A stretch of DNA of 58,533 nucleotides from Symploca sp. SIO2C1 (GCA_010692635.1 JAAHGL010000031.1:1-58533); one strand, 5' to 3'; shown: positions 18,972-28,259, numbered from the stretch's first letter. The notes: generated by a model not told the origin, from the sequence alone. Made by a program: numbers and translations.

Positions 18972-19312
18972 TTTCTGAAGAGTACCCAAGGAGCGCTTCG
19001 TGCGCCCAATTGAATGGGAGAAACAATTCTCTTCGATTAACTATTAGCCATTAGCTATTAGCCATTAGCCATTAGCTATTAGCCATTAGCCATTAGCTAT
19101 TAGCCATTAGCCATTAGCCATTAGCCATTAGCCATTAGCTATTAGCCATTAGCCATTAGCTATTAGCCATTAGCCATTAGCCATTAGCCATTAGCCATTA
19201 GCCATTAGCCATTAGCCATTAGCCATTAGCTATTAGCCATTAGCTATTAGCCATTAGCCATTAGCCATTAGCCATTAGCCATTAGCCATTAGCCATTAGC
19301 CATTAGCCATTA
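18972..19312 (+). repeat. Composite TTAGCCA array fused to the recQ stop codon
   Basis: The left flank GTTTCTGAAGAG...GGAGCGCTTCG...CCAATTGAATGGGAGAAACA (18971-19028) matches the composites at 5.9 and 45.4 kb. About 40 units of TTAGCCA/TTAGCTA follow without a break to 19312. The right flank found in the other copies is missing; in its place the recQ gene ends, its TAA coming from the last repeat unit. Confidence 0.85.
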
Positions 19313-21436
19313 ATCTTGCCGCCGCCACCAGGCGCGTACTAGTTGAATTTCTGGGTAATTGTAACTTCCTCCTAGGTGTTCGCGAATAGTTTTGAGGGAT
19401 TCATCGCCAACAGTTTGGATAGCTTTAAGTATCGGCTGTTGCTGCTCTGGGGAAACCAGCCTATTTAAATCTACTGGCTGCTTCATTTCAATTAGTTCAC
19501 TCAGATGATTGATGATAGTTCTGGGGGAGAAACCTCTTCTTTCGGCGATTTCTTCTACACTCAAATCTTGCTGGTAAAGTTGCAGAGTCTTGATATGAGT
19601 ATCAGAAGGAAGAGGTACTGGCAGTTTTTGTTCCTGGCAAAAGGCGCGGATTTCTGAAACAAATTGCTCCCCGTATTGGGTGACTTTGTAATCAGTGACC
19701 CCAGAGATTGTAGCAAATCCTTCTATCGTTTTGGGTTTGTTCCGCGCCATCAGCTTGAGGCTAGAATCAGCAAAGATAACGTAAGGGGGAACTGATTGAA
19801 TGTCCGCTAGTTGCTTGCGTAACTTGTAGAGTCTCTCAAATAAAAGTTCTGCTTCTGCTTTTCTGGGGCTAATATCTGTTAAAGTCTTAGCCGTTGGTGT
19901 TGGGGTGACAGCAATCTGAACCTGACGTTGCTTGCGCAGTATTTCCCAACTACGTTTGTTGAGCTTCAGTACCCGGTAACCATCGGTAGTTTCGTCCATT
20001 AAACCTTGGTGCAAAAGCGATCGCGCGAGCATTTTCCAAGCATCTGCTGTTCTATCTTTGCCGATACCATAGGTAGAGAGTAGGTGATGCCCATACTGCT
20101 CCACTTTCTTCTTCCTTGAACCCCGCAGCACATCAATAATGTGAGTCATGCCAAACCTTTCCCGGCAACGTGCCACACAGGAAAGGAACTTTTGGGCTTC
20201 AATTGTCCAGTCTTCTACTGGTTTAGGATTACGACAGTTGTCACAGTTATCACAATTACCTGGAAATCGCTCACCAAAGTAGCGCAGTACAATTGTCCTG
20301 CGACAGTCTGTGCCTTCGGCATAGTCAATTACCTGGCGCAGCTGTTGACGAGCAACTCGTTGCTCTTTAGGGTCGGGTTTTTGGTCGATGATATAGTCAA
20401 TTCTAGGGATATCAGCGGTGCTGAAGAAAAGGGTACAATGAGCTACTTCTCCATCTCGTCCGGCTCGTCCTGATTCTTGATAGTAACTCTCTAGGTTACG
20501 AGGTAAGTCGTGATGGATGACAAAGCGTACATCTGGTTTATTGATACCCATACCAAAGGCGATAGTGGCTACCATAATTTGCACGTCATCCCGGATAAAG
20601 CGAGTTTGATTAGTTGATCTAGCTTCGTCACTCATCCCAGCATGGTAAGGTAAGGCAGAAATGCCATCATTCTGTAGCCGGAAAGCAATTTCATCTACCT
20701 GGCGACGACTGAGACAGTAGATGATACCTGAACCTTGATGGGAGCGGATTTTTTGTAATAGCTGGTTGTAGCTTTGGCGCTGTTTCGGTTGAACATCATA
20801 GTAGAGGTTAGGACGATCAAAGCTAGCAATATGTATTCCTGGTTGGCGCAGGGTCAACTGTTGGATAATGTCTTGTTGTACTCTTCCTGTAGCTGTGGCA
20901 GTCAGAGCCAGCATCGGGATATCTGGATAACGCTGGCGCAGATGTCTCATCTGCCGGTATTCTGGACGGAAGTCATGTCCCCACGCAGAAACGCAATGAG
21001 CTTCATCAATAGCAAAGGCAGAAATACCAATTTGTGATTGCACGCTGTCTAGAAATGGCAGAAATTTCTCTGCTAACAACCTTTCTGGAGCCACGTAGAG
21101 GAGCTTAATCTTACTTTTGAGGATCGCTTGTTCCCGCGATCGCACTTCTGCTAAGCTCAGGCTACTATTAAGAAATGTTGCACCAATACCATTATCTCGC
21201 AGGGAATCCACCTGGTCTTGCATCAGGGAAATGAGGGGAGATACTACTACTGTTAAGCCCGGTTTTAGTAGTGCTGGCAGTTGGAAACATAAGGATTTAC
21301 CACCCCCAGTAGGCATAATCACCAGTAAATCCCTATCTTGCAGTGCTTCTTCAACGATTTGTCGTTGTCCTGGACGAAAGGTATCGTAACCAAAGAAATG
21401 TTTGAGTGCTTCCTCCAAAGATTGCGACTGGTACAT
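19310..21436 (-). CDS. recQ: ATP-dependent DNA helicase RecQ
   Basis: 708 residues. The helicase core has motif 0/I (GYDTFRPGQRQIVEEAL, MPTGGGKSLCFQLP), II DEAHCVSAWGHDFRPEY, III LTATAT and VI QESGRAGRDG. The RQC zinc cysteines are C-x2-C-x2-C-type (NCDNCDNCRNP) near 385. An HRDC domain follows (LFERLYKLRKQLAD, IEGFATISGVTDYKVTQYG). A C-terminal helix-turn-helix extension (LSVEEIAERRGFSPRTIINH) is common in cyanobacterial and Gram-positive RecQ. It unwinds 3'-5' and acts in recombination and repair. The coding sequence ends RAWWRRQD, with the TAA inside the TTAGCCA array. It is transcribed divergently from the integrase gene. Confidence 0.95.
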   Translation of the reverse strand: MYQSQSLEEALKHFFGYDTFRPGQRQIVEEALQDRDLLVIMPTGGGKSLCFQLPALLKPGLTVVVSPLISLMQDQVDSLRDNGIGATFLNSSLSLAEVRSREQAILKSKIKLLYVAPERLLAEKFLPFLDSVQSQIGISAFAIDEAHCVSAWGHDFRPEYRQMRHLRQRYPDIPMLALTATATGRVQQDIIQQLTLRQPGIHIASFDRPNLYYDVQPKQRQSYNQLLQKIRSHQGSGIIYCLSRRQVDEIAFRLQNDGISALPYHAGMSDEARSTNQTRFIRDDVQIMVATIAFGMGINKPDVRFVIHHDLPRNLESYYQESGRAGRDGEVAHCTLFFSTADIPRIDYIIDQKPDPKEQRVARQQLRQVIDYAEGTDCRRTIVLRYFGERFPGNCDNCDNCRNPKPVEDWTIEAQKFLSCVARCRERFGMTHIIDVLRGSRKKKVEQYGHHLLSTYGIGKDRTADAWKMLARSLLHQGLMDETTDGYRVLKLNKRSWEILRKQRQVQIAVTPTPTAKTLTDISPRKAEAELLFERLYKLRKQLADIQSVPPYVIFADSSLKLMARNKPKTIEGFATISGVTDYKVTQYGEQFVSEIRAFCQEQKLPVPLPSDTHIKTLQLYQQDLSVEEIAERRGFSPRTIINHLSELIEMKQPVDLNRLVSPEQQQPILKAIQTVGDESLKTIREHLGGSYNYPEIQLVRAWWRRQD

Positions 21437-21559
21437 GGTGGATGATATTAGCGCTGATGATGGAATTATTCTACCAAGGGCAGAAGTCTAAAATAGCAGT
21501 CAAGCCTTTATATTAGAATGAGCCAAATTAGTCTTTAGAAGGCTACTTCTCAAGAGTAA

Positions 21560-22513
21560 ATGCTGAAAATTCCCTACCAAAACAAGAGTGAGCTGAGGCT
21601 CAAAGCTCCGATACCACTGACTCAGCACCCTGCTGCTGTCTATCTTGATAGTCTGTCCTCAGGTTCAGTTTCTACTATGAGGCAAGCATTGGATGCGATC
21701 GCATCGATACTGACTAATGGTGAGTGCGATGCTATGACCTTGGATTGGTCTCAACTAAGATATCAGCACACCATGTCAGTGCGTACAACTCTCAAACAGC
21801 AGTTTGCTCCGGCAACAGCTTCCAAAATGCTCTGTGCTTTGAGAAGGGTGTTATTGGAAGCCTTAAGGTTTGATTTAATCGATCCCCTCGACTATGCTAA
21901 GGCTGTGGACTTACCAAGTATCAGACCAAGTGGTAAACTCAGAGGTCGTGCTCTGAGTCAAGATGAGATTAGTTCTCTGCTCAGTGTTTGCCAGAATTCC
22001 CGAGGAGCGATTGGACTGCGAGATTTGGCTCTGCTTGGCATTCTACGCGGCGGTGGCATTCGTCGAGCTGAGGTGGTGAAGCTAGAATTGAGGGACTTTA
22101 ACCCTGAGACTGGTGCTCTGGAAATTCGCGAGGGGAAAGGTGGTAAGGATAGGACAGTTTACCTGCCAGAGGGAGCTATTCCTCTGGTATTAGATTGGCT
22201 GGAAGTTAGGGGTAGCGAACCGGGGCCCCTACTCTGTCCAGTTAGGAAAGGTGGTAGGGTAGAGTACAGGCACATGAGTCCAGATGCTGTGCTTAAGATT
22301 GTTAGGAGACGGGCGAAAGAGGCTGGGGTAGAGTCGTTTAGTCCTCATGATTTTAGGAGGACTTTTTGCTCAGATTTGCTGGATGCTGGCATTGATATTG
22401 TAACGGTGCAAAAGTTAGCAGGTCATGCCTCTCCTGTTACTACTGCTAAATATGATAGGAGAGGTGAGGAAACGAAGCGGAGAGCGGTGCAGAAGTTGGA
22501 ATTTAGAATTTAG
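21560..22513 (+). CDS. Tyrosine recombinase/integrase
   Basis: 317 residues. The N-terminal SAM-like DNA-binding domain covers about 1-115. The catalytic domain holds Arg168 (GGGIRRAE), Lys196 (GKGGKDR), His263 and Arg266 (PHDFRRT), His289 (LAGHAS) and Tyr298 (TTAKYDRR), so all catalytic residues are present. It is solitary: no excisionase, relaxase or phage gene is nearby, so it is either a degenerate genomic island relic or a stand-alone recombinase. The final residues (EFRI) and the TAG stop are encoded by a GAATTTA tandem array. The 123-bp gap to divergent recQ must hold both promoters. Confidence 0.9.
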   Translation: MLKIPYQNKSELRLKAPIPLTQHPAAVYLDSLSSGSVSTMRQALDAIASILTNGECDAMTLDWSQLRYQHTMSVRTTLKQQFAPATASKMLCALRRVLLEALRFDLIDPLDYAKAVDLPSIRPSGKLRGRALSQDEISSLLSVCQNSRGAIGLRDLALLGILRGGGIRRAEVVKLELRDFNPETGALEIREGKGGKDRTVYLPEGAIPLVLDWLEVRGSEPGPLLCPVRKGGRVEYRHMSPDAVLKIVRRRAKEAGVESFSPHDFRRTFCSDLLDAGIDIVTVQKLAGHASPVTTAKYDRRGEETKRRAVQKLEFRI

Positions 22514-22538
22514 AATTTAGAATTTAGAATTTAGAATT
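22499..22538. repeat. GAATTTA heptamer array containing the integrase stop codon
   Basis: Five and a half perfect GAATTTA units. The integrase TAG stop (22511-22513) is in the second unit. Confidence 0.95.
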
Positions 22539-22943
22539 GAGATAGGTAGGTTGGGTGGAGCGATAACGTAACCCAACGCCAGTAACACTTGGTTACGAAT
22601 GGCGTAGTACAGCGAATAAAGAGTGTGAAGTAAGATAAATCATAGGCTATCCAATTGTGCTCTCGGATGGTTGATTTTTCTCCCTATTTAAAGTTTATTT
22701 TTACTAATCCTCCTTACCGAGACACATTATCCCGGTACACAGCTACAGATGCGATTGATTTGGTGTTGGAAGCGCATTGGCAAGCGACTCTATGAAATTT
22801 TCCGTCAGCGAAAGCAACTGTCCGGTAAGCGATCGCAACCGTAATTTTAGGTGTTAGGTTTTTAATAAATTCAGTTTCGGGTAAAACCGATGACCTTAAG
22901 TTCTGGGTGGGTGTGGAAGCTAACGGTATAAGTGGATTTGGTA
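22539..22943. other. Gene-free region with GTTGGGT hairpin and a 42-codon frame
   Basis: GTTGGGT (22550-22556) pairs with ACCCAAC (22571-22577), a member of the palindrome family also at 18140 and 30689. A short plus-strand frame at 22667-22795 (starting MVDFSPYLKF, containing TNPPYRD) has no ribosome-binding site and no recognised family; it may be a gene fragment. Nothing else was seen. Confidence 0.4.
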
Positions 22944-23369
22944 TTACCTATTTTGCCCACTAATCCTGATAAGAATCTCTGGAATCGACAACACAGGTAC
23001 AGATGAACTAAAAAATCCTTGCTTGTCACGTGTCACAATTGCATCTACCCCTTGGGAAACAGCACAAGCGATTTGAATAGCATCCTCAAAGTCAGCCAAA
23101 ACGGAATCAAATGCTGATTCCAAAACTGCTCGGTTCACAGAACAAATTTCCATAGCTGTCAGTGTCAAAGATACTGCCTGCCGTGCTTGTTCAATGCTTT
23201 GAGCATGTCTTCGGGCAATATAAAAAATATCCGTGAGTGTGGTGGCTGTGGCATATCCAACAATTCTACCGGAATTGATCGCTTGGAACAAAAGTTCTGC
23301 GTCTTGGAAAAATGGTTCTCGTTGCAACAAAAAATCTAGGATAATATTAGTATCGAGCAAAACTCTCAC
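22944..23369 (-). CDS. PIN-domain ribonuclease toxin (VapC-like)
   Basis: 141 residues, typical PIN length. The acidic residues expected for metal binding are present: Asp6 in MRVLLDTNIILDFLL, Glu/Asp in the central helices, DFEDAIQIACA near 91, and the last Asp in AIVTRDKQGF near 112. It is predicted to cleave RNA, often tRNA, when freed from its antitoxin. It overlaps the upstream antitoxin gene by 4 bp, a hallmark of translational coupling in type II systems. Nothing suggests inactivation. Confidence 0.85.
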   Translation of the reverse strand: MRVLLDTNIILDFLLQREPFFQDAELLFQAINSGRIVGYATATTLTDIFYIARRHAQSIEQARQAVSLTLTAMEICSVNRAVLESAFDSVLADFEDAIQIACAVSQGVDAIVTRDKQGFFSSSVPVLSIPEILIRISGQNR

Positions 23370-23596
23370 TGAAGATATCTCTCCACCCGCCGCTCTTCCA
23401 ACATGGCAACCACTTCTTTATCCGTTGGTGCTAGCTGCTCTGTTTTTAACAAGCCTCGCATCCGTCGAATGGCAGCAGAACGTTCAGTCTGGGAATTTGA
23501 GGTATTCTGCAATGATTCAATAATAGCACTCACCAGTGCAAGGCGATCGCTAGGTGATAGCTTAAAAGCTTCCTCCTTAAGCTCTTGCAATAACAT
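23366..23596 (-). CDS. Antitoxin of the PIN-domain pair
   Basis: 76 residues. The N-terminal half (LLQELKEEAFKLSPSDRLAL, VSAIIESLQ) resembles short cyanobacterial antitoxins; the C-terminal half (MRGLLKTEQLAPTDKEVVAM followed by LEERRVERYLQ) is the likely toxin-binding part. The gene precedes the PIN gene with a 4-bp overlap, so the antitoxin is made first. It probably also represses the operon promoter. The exact antitoxin family was not assigned. Confidence 0.75.
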   Translation of the reverse strand: MLLQELKEEAFKLSPSDRLALVSAIIESLQNTSNSQTERSAAIRRMRGLLKTEQLAPTDKEVVAMLEERRVERYLQ

Positions 23597-24145
23597 AAAC
23601 TGCTCCTGTAGTTAGGTGTTAGGTATCTGAGGATGATTTTAGCAACGGGTAAGATGCCAGGGCGATCGCCTCAGTGTTCATGACCCAGATGGAAACGCTA
23701 TATTCTGAACTCCTGACTCCACTTGATATTACTAGCAGGATGCTAGTTCCGCGACACGAAGTCTGATCGCGCCCTCATTTCAATAATCAGACAATAAACA
23801 AAATGTCAACAGTCGCAATTTAGCTGTGCTAATTTTTTAGTCATCGAACCCCTTTCCCTGAATTACTCTTCCCTCAACATTTTCCCACTTTTACCACGAG
23901 ATTATTAGGGTTGAAGCCATTAAATTGACTGTTTCAGAGAAAAAAAGTTATAGAGGTACTATTATACTAAGTTTATATCATTTTTTGTTTTTTAGTTCAA
24001 GCGCTGAAACCACGTAATCTCGTAAAAATTCAGCGCCAACATTATCAAAAATTTCTTTAACTTGAAGCCAGAATGATTGAAATTACTTAATGCAAGCGTC
24101 ATTGGTCATTAGTACAAAGGACAAATTGCCACAAACCCGATGTAG
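23597..24145. other. Gene-free region
   Basis: No gene is supported. A CTAGCAGGATGCTAGTTCC palindromic segment (about 23732-23750) resembles the GGCATCNTGCC repeat family near 33070 and 50475. TCATTAGTACAAAGGAC (24105-24121) recurs at 26003-26019. Confidence 0.4.
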
Positions 24146-24211
24146 GGGCGAAGCATTTGGGCAACAATTTAAGTAGATAGTCCAAAGTATACCTCACCAA
24201 ATGCTTCGCCC
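24146..24211. repeat. 66-bp palindromic element, copy 1
   Basis: GGGCGAAGCATTTGG (24146-24160) is perfectly inverted at 24197-24211. The interior begins GCAACAATTTAAG. A second 66-bp copy at 31386-31451 has T in place of C in the left arm and the matching G-to-A change in the right arm. Confidence 0.75.
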
Positions 24212-24292
24212 AGCCCGTATCTGTTTTGATAGGTATTAGATTCTTAAAGAAGGAATAAGATGGTAAGTGCTTTATCTTAGGCGGATTTGTAT

Positions 24293-24320
24293 AAAACCTA
24301 AAACCTAAAACCTAAAACCT
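24293..24320. repeat. AAACCTA heptamer array beside ndhJ
   Basis: Four units of AAACCTA end 4 bp from the ndhJ stop codon, a further example of an array abutting a gene's 3' end. Confidence 0.85.
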
Positions 24321-24324
24321 TCCC

Positions 24325-24855
24325 TCAATAAGCATCCTGCAACTCATAAAAGTCCGGCGAGATGTAATCCTTGCGCAAAGGCCAACCTACCCAATCTTCC
24401 GGCATCAAAATCCGCTTGAGGTTGGGATGACCCTCAAAAATGATGCCGTACATATCGTAGGTTTCCCGCTCTTGCCAATCAGCACCTTTCCAAATCCAAT
24501 ATAAGGAAGGGACCTGAGGATTATCTCGAGGTAAGAATACCTTCACCCTAACTTCTTCAGGTTTGTCAGCATCATCACTAACCTTAATTAAATGATAAAA
24601 GCTGACCAAATCATCACCAGGTCCAGCATCATAGGCCCCTTGGCATTGCAGGTAGTTAAACCCATAGGCATAGAGAGCTGTAGCCACTGGCACCAAAACA
24701 GCTGAGTCAACTTTAAGCACCTCAACTCCCAGGTGATCCGGCTCCAGTGACTCATGCTGAAAACCGTTTTGCTGCAGCCAGCTGGAAATTTTCCCCGTTT
24801 CTACCAACTGGGAAGCTTCAGCTTGTTCCTCTGTAGGTTTTGCTTCTTCAGCCAC
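24325..24855 (-). CDS. ndhJ: NAD(P)H-quinone oxidoreductase subunit J
   Basis: 176 residues, NuoC/30-kDa-subunit family. The signature region [16 protein letters not shown] is represented by [20 protein letters not shown], followed by [20 protein letters not shown]. The C-terminus [15 protein letters not shown] is typical of cyanobacterial NdhJ. It is a peripheral-arm subunit of thylakoid NDH-1, which takes electrons from ferredoxin and serves cyclic electron flow, respiration and CO2 uptake. It is last in the ndhC-ndhK-ndhJ operon and overlaps ndhK by 8 bp. Confidence 0.95.
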   Translation of the reverse strand: MAEEAKPTEEQAEASQLVETGKISSWLQQNGFQHESLEPDHLGVEVLKVDSAVLVPVATALYAYGFNYLQCQGAYDAGPGDDLVSFYHLIKVSDDADKPEEVRVKVFLPRDNPQVPSLYWIWKGADWQERETYDMYGIIFEGHPNLKRILMPEDWVGWPLRKDYISPDFYELQDAY

Positions 24856-25582
24856 GTTCTACCTCCTGCTTTTGAGTAGACTTCAGAGCTGGCGGTACTG
24901 GCATGCCCATAGCTTCAGTCAACTCCTTCGGTGGATTATTACGCTCCTGAGAGTCCAGGTACTTCCCAGTCAAAATCTCCGGTACAACTTTCATGTTGTG
25001 AGTTGTGCTGTAGTACCGATGGGTTTGTTTAATTTGAGATCGTTCTTGGATGGATTCGTTAGCAACCTTCTTACGTAACTTGACGATCGCATCCATAATT
25101 GCTTCTGGACGAGGAGGGCAACCAGGAATGTAGACATCTACAGGAATTAACTTATCCACCCCTCGCACTGCTGTAGGAGAATCCACACTGAACATACCAC
25201 CAGTAATGGTGCAGGCTCCCATAGCAATTACATATTTTGGTTCTGGCATTTGCTCATAGAGACGCACTAAGGCTGGTGCCATTTTCATCGTTATCGTACC
25301 TGCAGTGACGATTAAGTCTGCTTGCCTAGGACTACAACGGGGTACTAGTCCAAATCGGTCAAAGTCAAACCGGGAACCAATCATCGCCGCAAATTCAATG
25401 AAGCAGCAGGCAGTGCCATACATCATCGGCCACAGGCTAGAAAGCCGTGCCCAGTTGTGCAGATCATCTACTGTAGTCAAAATGACATTCTCCGAGAGGT
25501 CTTGAGTAACTGATGGTTGCTCAATCGGGTTGAGAATGCGTTCTTTTTGTTGCTGTTGGGTAATAGTTGGGTTCATGACCAT
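24848..25582 (-). CDS. ndhK: NAD(P)H-quinone oxidoreductase subunit K
   Basis: 244 residues, NuoB family. It binds the N2 [4Fe-4S] cluster next to the quinone site. The ligands are visible: adjacent Cys59/Cys60 in [10 protein letters not shown], Cys124 in MGACTITGG and Cys155 in [10 protein letters not shown]. The C-terminal extension after residue 180 is usual for cyanobacteria. A start two codons later (MNPTITQQ) is possible. It overlaps ndhC by 10 bp and ndhJ by 8 bp, a tightly coupled operon in the universal cyanobacterial order. Confidence 0.95.
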   Translation of the reverse strand: MVMNPTITQQQQKERILNPIEQPSVTQDLSENVILTTVDDLHNWARLSSLWPMMYGTACCFIEFAAMIGSRFDFDRFGLVPRCSPRQADLIVTAGTITMKMAPALVRLYEQMPEPKYVIAMGACTITGGMFSVDSPTAVRGVDKLIPVDVYIPGCPPRPEAIMDAIVKLRKKVANESIQERSQIKQTHRYYSTTHNMKVVPEILTGKYLDSQERNNPPKELTEAMGMPVPPALKSTQKQEVERG

Positions 25583-25935
25583 TCAAGGGCTCCTTTTCGC
25601 CACGCATAAACAAGAGCAACGACCAGAATAGCAATAAAGATTAAGGCTTCAATGAAAGCCAGTACTCCCAAGCGATGGAAAGCAACTGCCCAGGGATAGA
25701 GGAAGACTGTTTCAACATCAAAAATCACGAATACTAGGGCAAACATGTAGTAACGGATGTTGAACTGAATCCAAGCTCCTCCTACTGGTTCCATACCAGA
25801 TTCATAGGTGGTAAGCTGTTCTGGACCGCGATTGCTAGGTCGCAGTAGCTTAGATGCTGACAGTGCCAGCAAGGGAACTAAACTCGAAGCTAACAAAAAG
25901 CCTAAGAGATACTCGTAGCCGCTAAGAACAAACAC
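25573..25935 (-). CDS. ndhC: NAD(P)H-quinone oxidoreductase subunit 3
   Basis: 120 residues with three membrane helices ([39 protein letters not shown] and [16 protein letters not shown]). The conserved loop [20 protein letters not shown] and the charged [12 protein letters not shown] match NdhC/NuoA. It is the first gene of ndhCKJ. Its 266-bp upstream gap is shared with divergent rubA and holds a heptamer array and a hairpin. Confidence 0.95.
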   Translation of the reverse strand: MFVLSGYEYLLGFLLASSLVPLLALSASKLLRPSNRGPEQLTTYESGMEPVGGAWIQFNIRYYMFALVFVIFDVETVFLYPWAVAFHRLGVLAFIEALIFIAILVVALVYAWRKGALEWS

Positions 25936-26017
25936 AGTAGTTATCTACCAAAAACTGGCGTTATCACTTCTTTACATTCTTCTACATATTATAGAGTCAT
26001 TGATCATTAGTACAAAG

Positions 26018-26041
26018 GACCAATGACCAATGACCAATGAC
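26018..26041. repeat. GACCAAT heptamer array
   Basis: Three and a half GACCAAT units between the divergent ndhC and rubA genes, preceded by TCATTAGTACAAAGGAC, which also occurs at 24105. Confidence 0.8.
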
Positions 26042-26100
26042 AAAGCGGCGGGGGGACATTTCCTCCAACTCCTTTAATGAGTAGGCTTCCCCGTCGCTTT
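26042..26100. promoter_or_regulatory. Long hairpin between divergent ndhC and rubA
   Basis: AAAGCGGCGGGG (26042-26053) pairs with CCCCGTCGCTTT (26089-26100), 12 bp with one G-T mismatch-type pair. A T-run follows on the plus strand. It could be a mobile-element end hairpin or a terminator-like structure; it lies 100 bp upstream of rubA. Function unknown. Confidence 0.35.
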
Positions 26101-26201
26101 TGCAAAAAATACTACTTAGCTTAAGAAAGCGCTACATTTATGCGATAATTTTTAACATACGTTAGCATTTGCAGATTTAATTTCTAATCTTTCTGCGATC
26201 A

Positions 26202-26549
26202 ATGAGCGAGCAAGCCAAAGAGCAAACCCTGGCTGAACAAGCGCCAGACAATTATGAGTGTCGCGTCTGCGGCTATGTGTATGAACCAGGCAAGGGAGAT
26301 AATAATGGCAATGTTTCCCCGGGAACATTGTTTACAGATTTATCCAACGACTGGCGCTGTCCTATTTGCGGTGCTAGAAAGACTCAGTTTGACAATGTTG
26401 GTGCGAGTGATGCCCCTTCTGGGTTTCAGGAGAACCTACAATTTGGTCTTGGGGTCAATACTTTAACTCCAAGGCAAAAGAATGTCCTAATCTTTGGTTG
26501 CCTAGCCTTGGGCTTTTTATTCTTTTTGAGCCTTTACGGTTTGCAATAA
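26202..26549 (+). CDS. rubA: Membrane-anchored rubredoxin
   Basis: 115 residues. The iron ligands are Cys20/Cys23 (YECRVCGYVYEP) and Cys53/Cys56 (DWRCPICGARKTQF). A C-terminal helix (NVLIFGCLALGFLFFLSLYG) anchors it in the thylakoid, as in other phototroph RubA proteins. RubA is needed for photosystem II reaction-centre assembly. It is first in the conserved rubA-ycf48-psbEFLJ cluster, 27 bp before ycf48. Confidence 0.95.
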   Translation: MSEQAKEQTLAEQAPDNYECRVCGYVYEPGKGDNNGNVSPGTLFTDLSNDWRCPICGARKTQFDNVGASDAPSGFQENLQFGLGVNTLTPRQKNVLIFGCLALGFLFFLSLYGLQ

Positions 26550-26576
26550 AGTTAGCTTTTACTAGTTCTGCAATTT

Positions 26577-27581
26577 ATGAGCTATTTGATGAGAACGCTG
26601 AAACAAGTTGTAATACTTTTAGCGATCGCTTTGTTTTGTGTCAGTTGTAGTAAGGTTCCCTCCCTGAGCTACAATCCCTGGCAACTTGTTCCTTTGCCAA
26701 CAGAATCTACCTTACAGGACATTGGTTTTACCAGTGACCCCAATCATGGTTGGATTGTGGGCAGTAATTCCACGATTTTAGAGACTGGGGATGGGGGTAA
26801 AACCTGGCAGGAACTCGAACTCGAACTAGGAGAGCAGAACTACCGCTTAAACTCTATCAGTTTTGCCGGTGAGGAAGGCTGGATTGCTGGCCAACCAGGA
26901 ATTATGTTGCATACAACTAATGGCGGCAAATCTTGGTCTCGTATTCCCTTAAGTGAAAGACTACCAGGGGAGCCAAACACGATTTTGGCTCTGGGTCCTC
27001 AATCAGCGGAGATGAGCACCACTGTTGGAGCAATTTACCAGACTCAAGACGCTGGTAAAAGTTGGCAAGCCATGGTTCAAGAAGCAGTAGGAGTAGTCCG
27101 CAATATTTCCCGTTCCGAGAATGGTAAATATGTTGCTGTTTCTGCTAGAGGTAACTTCTACTCAACTTGGGAACCTGGTGAGACAGCTTGGGTACAACAC
27201 AATCGTAACAATTCCAAGCGTCTTCAGAATATGGGATTTACCCAAGATGGGCGCATTTGGCTCCTAGCGAGGGGTGGTCAAGTACAATTTACTAGTGCTG
27301 AAGACCCGGAAGCTTGGGAAGAAGCTAAATATCCTGAGATGTCATCAGGTTGGGGTTTACTGGACTTAGCTTACCGCACAACTGAAGAAATTTGGTTAGT
27401 AGGTGGTAGTGGTAATTTACTTTGTAGTTTTGATGGTGGTCAAACTTGGCAAAAAGACCAAGAAATTGAAAACGTCCCCTCAAACTTATACAAAGTGGTC
27501 TTTGTAACACCAGAACAGGGATTTATCATTGGCAATAACGGTGTTTTGCTTAAGTATGAGGAATCGGCACAAGCAGCTTGA
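26577..27581 (+). CDS. ycf48: Photosystem II assembly factor Ycf48 (HCF136 homologue)
   Basis: 334 residues. A signal and lipobox (LFCVSC, Cys near 24) predict a lumenal lipoprotein. The body is a seven-bladed propeller of BNR-type repeats: WIVGSNSTILETGDGGKTWQ, WIAGQPGIMLHTTNGGKSW, TVGAIYQTQDAGKSWQ and WLVGGSGNLLCSFDGGQTW. Ycf48 binds the D1 precursor and the early reaction-centre complex, fitting its place between rubA and the cytochrome b559 genes. Length and features are normal for the family. Confidence 0.95.
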   Translation: MSYLMRTLKQVVILLAIALFCVSCSKVPSLSYNPWQLVPLPTESTLQDIGFTSDPNHGWIVGSNSTILETGDGGKTWQELELELGEQNYRLNSISFAGEEGWIAGQPGIMLHTTNGGKSWSRIPLSERLPGEPNTILALGPQSAEMSTTVGAIYQTQDAGKSWQAMVQEAVGVVRNISRSENGKYVAVSARGNFYSTWEPGETAWVQHNRNNSKRLQNMGFTQDGRIWLLARGGQVQFTSAEDPEAWEEAKYPEMSSGWGLLDLAYRTTEEIWLVGGSGNLLCSFDGGQTWQKDQEIENVPSNLYKVVFVTPEQGFIIGNNGVLLKYEESAQAA

Positions 27582-27669
27582 AATAAGCGAAATTCCTTGT
27601 ATCATAGCAAACCGTTTTTGTATGATGGTTATTGAATTTTAAATTGTCCTTATTGAGGAGAAATCACTA

Positions 27670-27915
27670 ATGTCAGGAACAACTGGAGAGCGCCCTTTTG
27701 GGGATATTGTTACCAGTATTCGTTACTGGGTAATTCATTCGGCTACCATCCCAGCTTTATTTATTGCAGGATGGCTATTTGTGAGCACAGGTCTTGCCTA
27801 TGATATTTTTGGTACACCCCGTCCTAACGAGTACTTTACTCCAGCACGGCAAGAAGTACCCCTTGTGGACAACCGATATGAAGCTAAACAGCAAATAGAA
27901 CAGTTTATTAAGTAA
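27670..27915 (+). CDS. psbE: Cytochrome b559 alpha subunit
   Basis: 81 residues. The single membrane helix carries the haem-ligand His in [20 protein letters not shown], and the lumenal sequence [20 protein letters not shown] is invariant in the family. GAGGAG lies about 9 bp upstream of the ATG. First gene of the psbEFLJ operon. Confidence 0.98.
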   Translation: MSGTTGERPFGDIVTSIRYWVIHSATIPALFIAGWLFVSTGLAYDIFGTPRPNEYFTPARQEVPLVDNRYEAKQQIEQFIK

Positions 27916-27938
27916 GTTGTTGTCAAAGAGGATAATAA

Positions 27939-28076
<138 letters not shown>

Positions 28077-28088
28077 GAGAAAAGATAT

Positions 28089-28211
28089 ATGCGCGAACGG
28101 ACTCCCAATCCTAATAGACAGCCGGTTGAACTCAATCGGACTTCCCTTTTCTTAGGTCTATTATTGATTTTTGTTCTCGGTGTTTTGTTTTCCAGTTATT
28201 TCTTTAATTAA
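28089..28211 (+). CDS. psbL: Photosystem II protein L
   Basis: 40 residues, starting [20 protein letters not shown] and ending in a single helix ([20 protein letters not shown]). It is required for QA function and PSII dimer stability. GGAGAAA precedes the ATG. It lies 12 bp after psbF. Confidence 0.97.
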   Translation: MRERTPNPNRQPVELNRTSLFLGLLLIFVLGVLFSSYFFN

Positions 28212-28259
28212 CTGGAACTAAGTAAAATTATTTTTGCATTGAATTAGGAGGTAAGAACA

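Noticed and set aside
22667-22795. 42-codon frame containing NPPY, like a methylase motif
   Set aside because: Too short, no other methylase motif, no ribosome-binding site; probably chance or a fragment.
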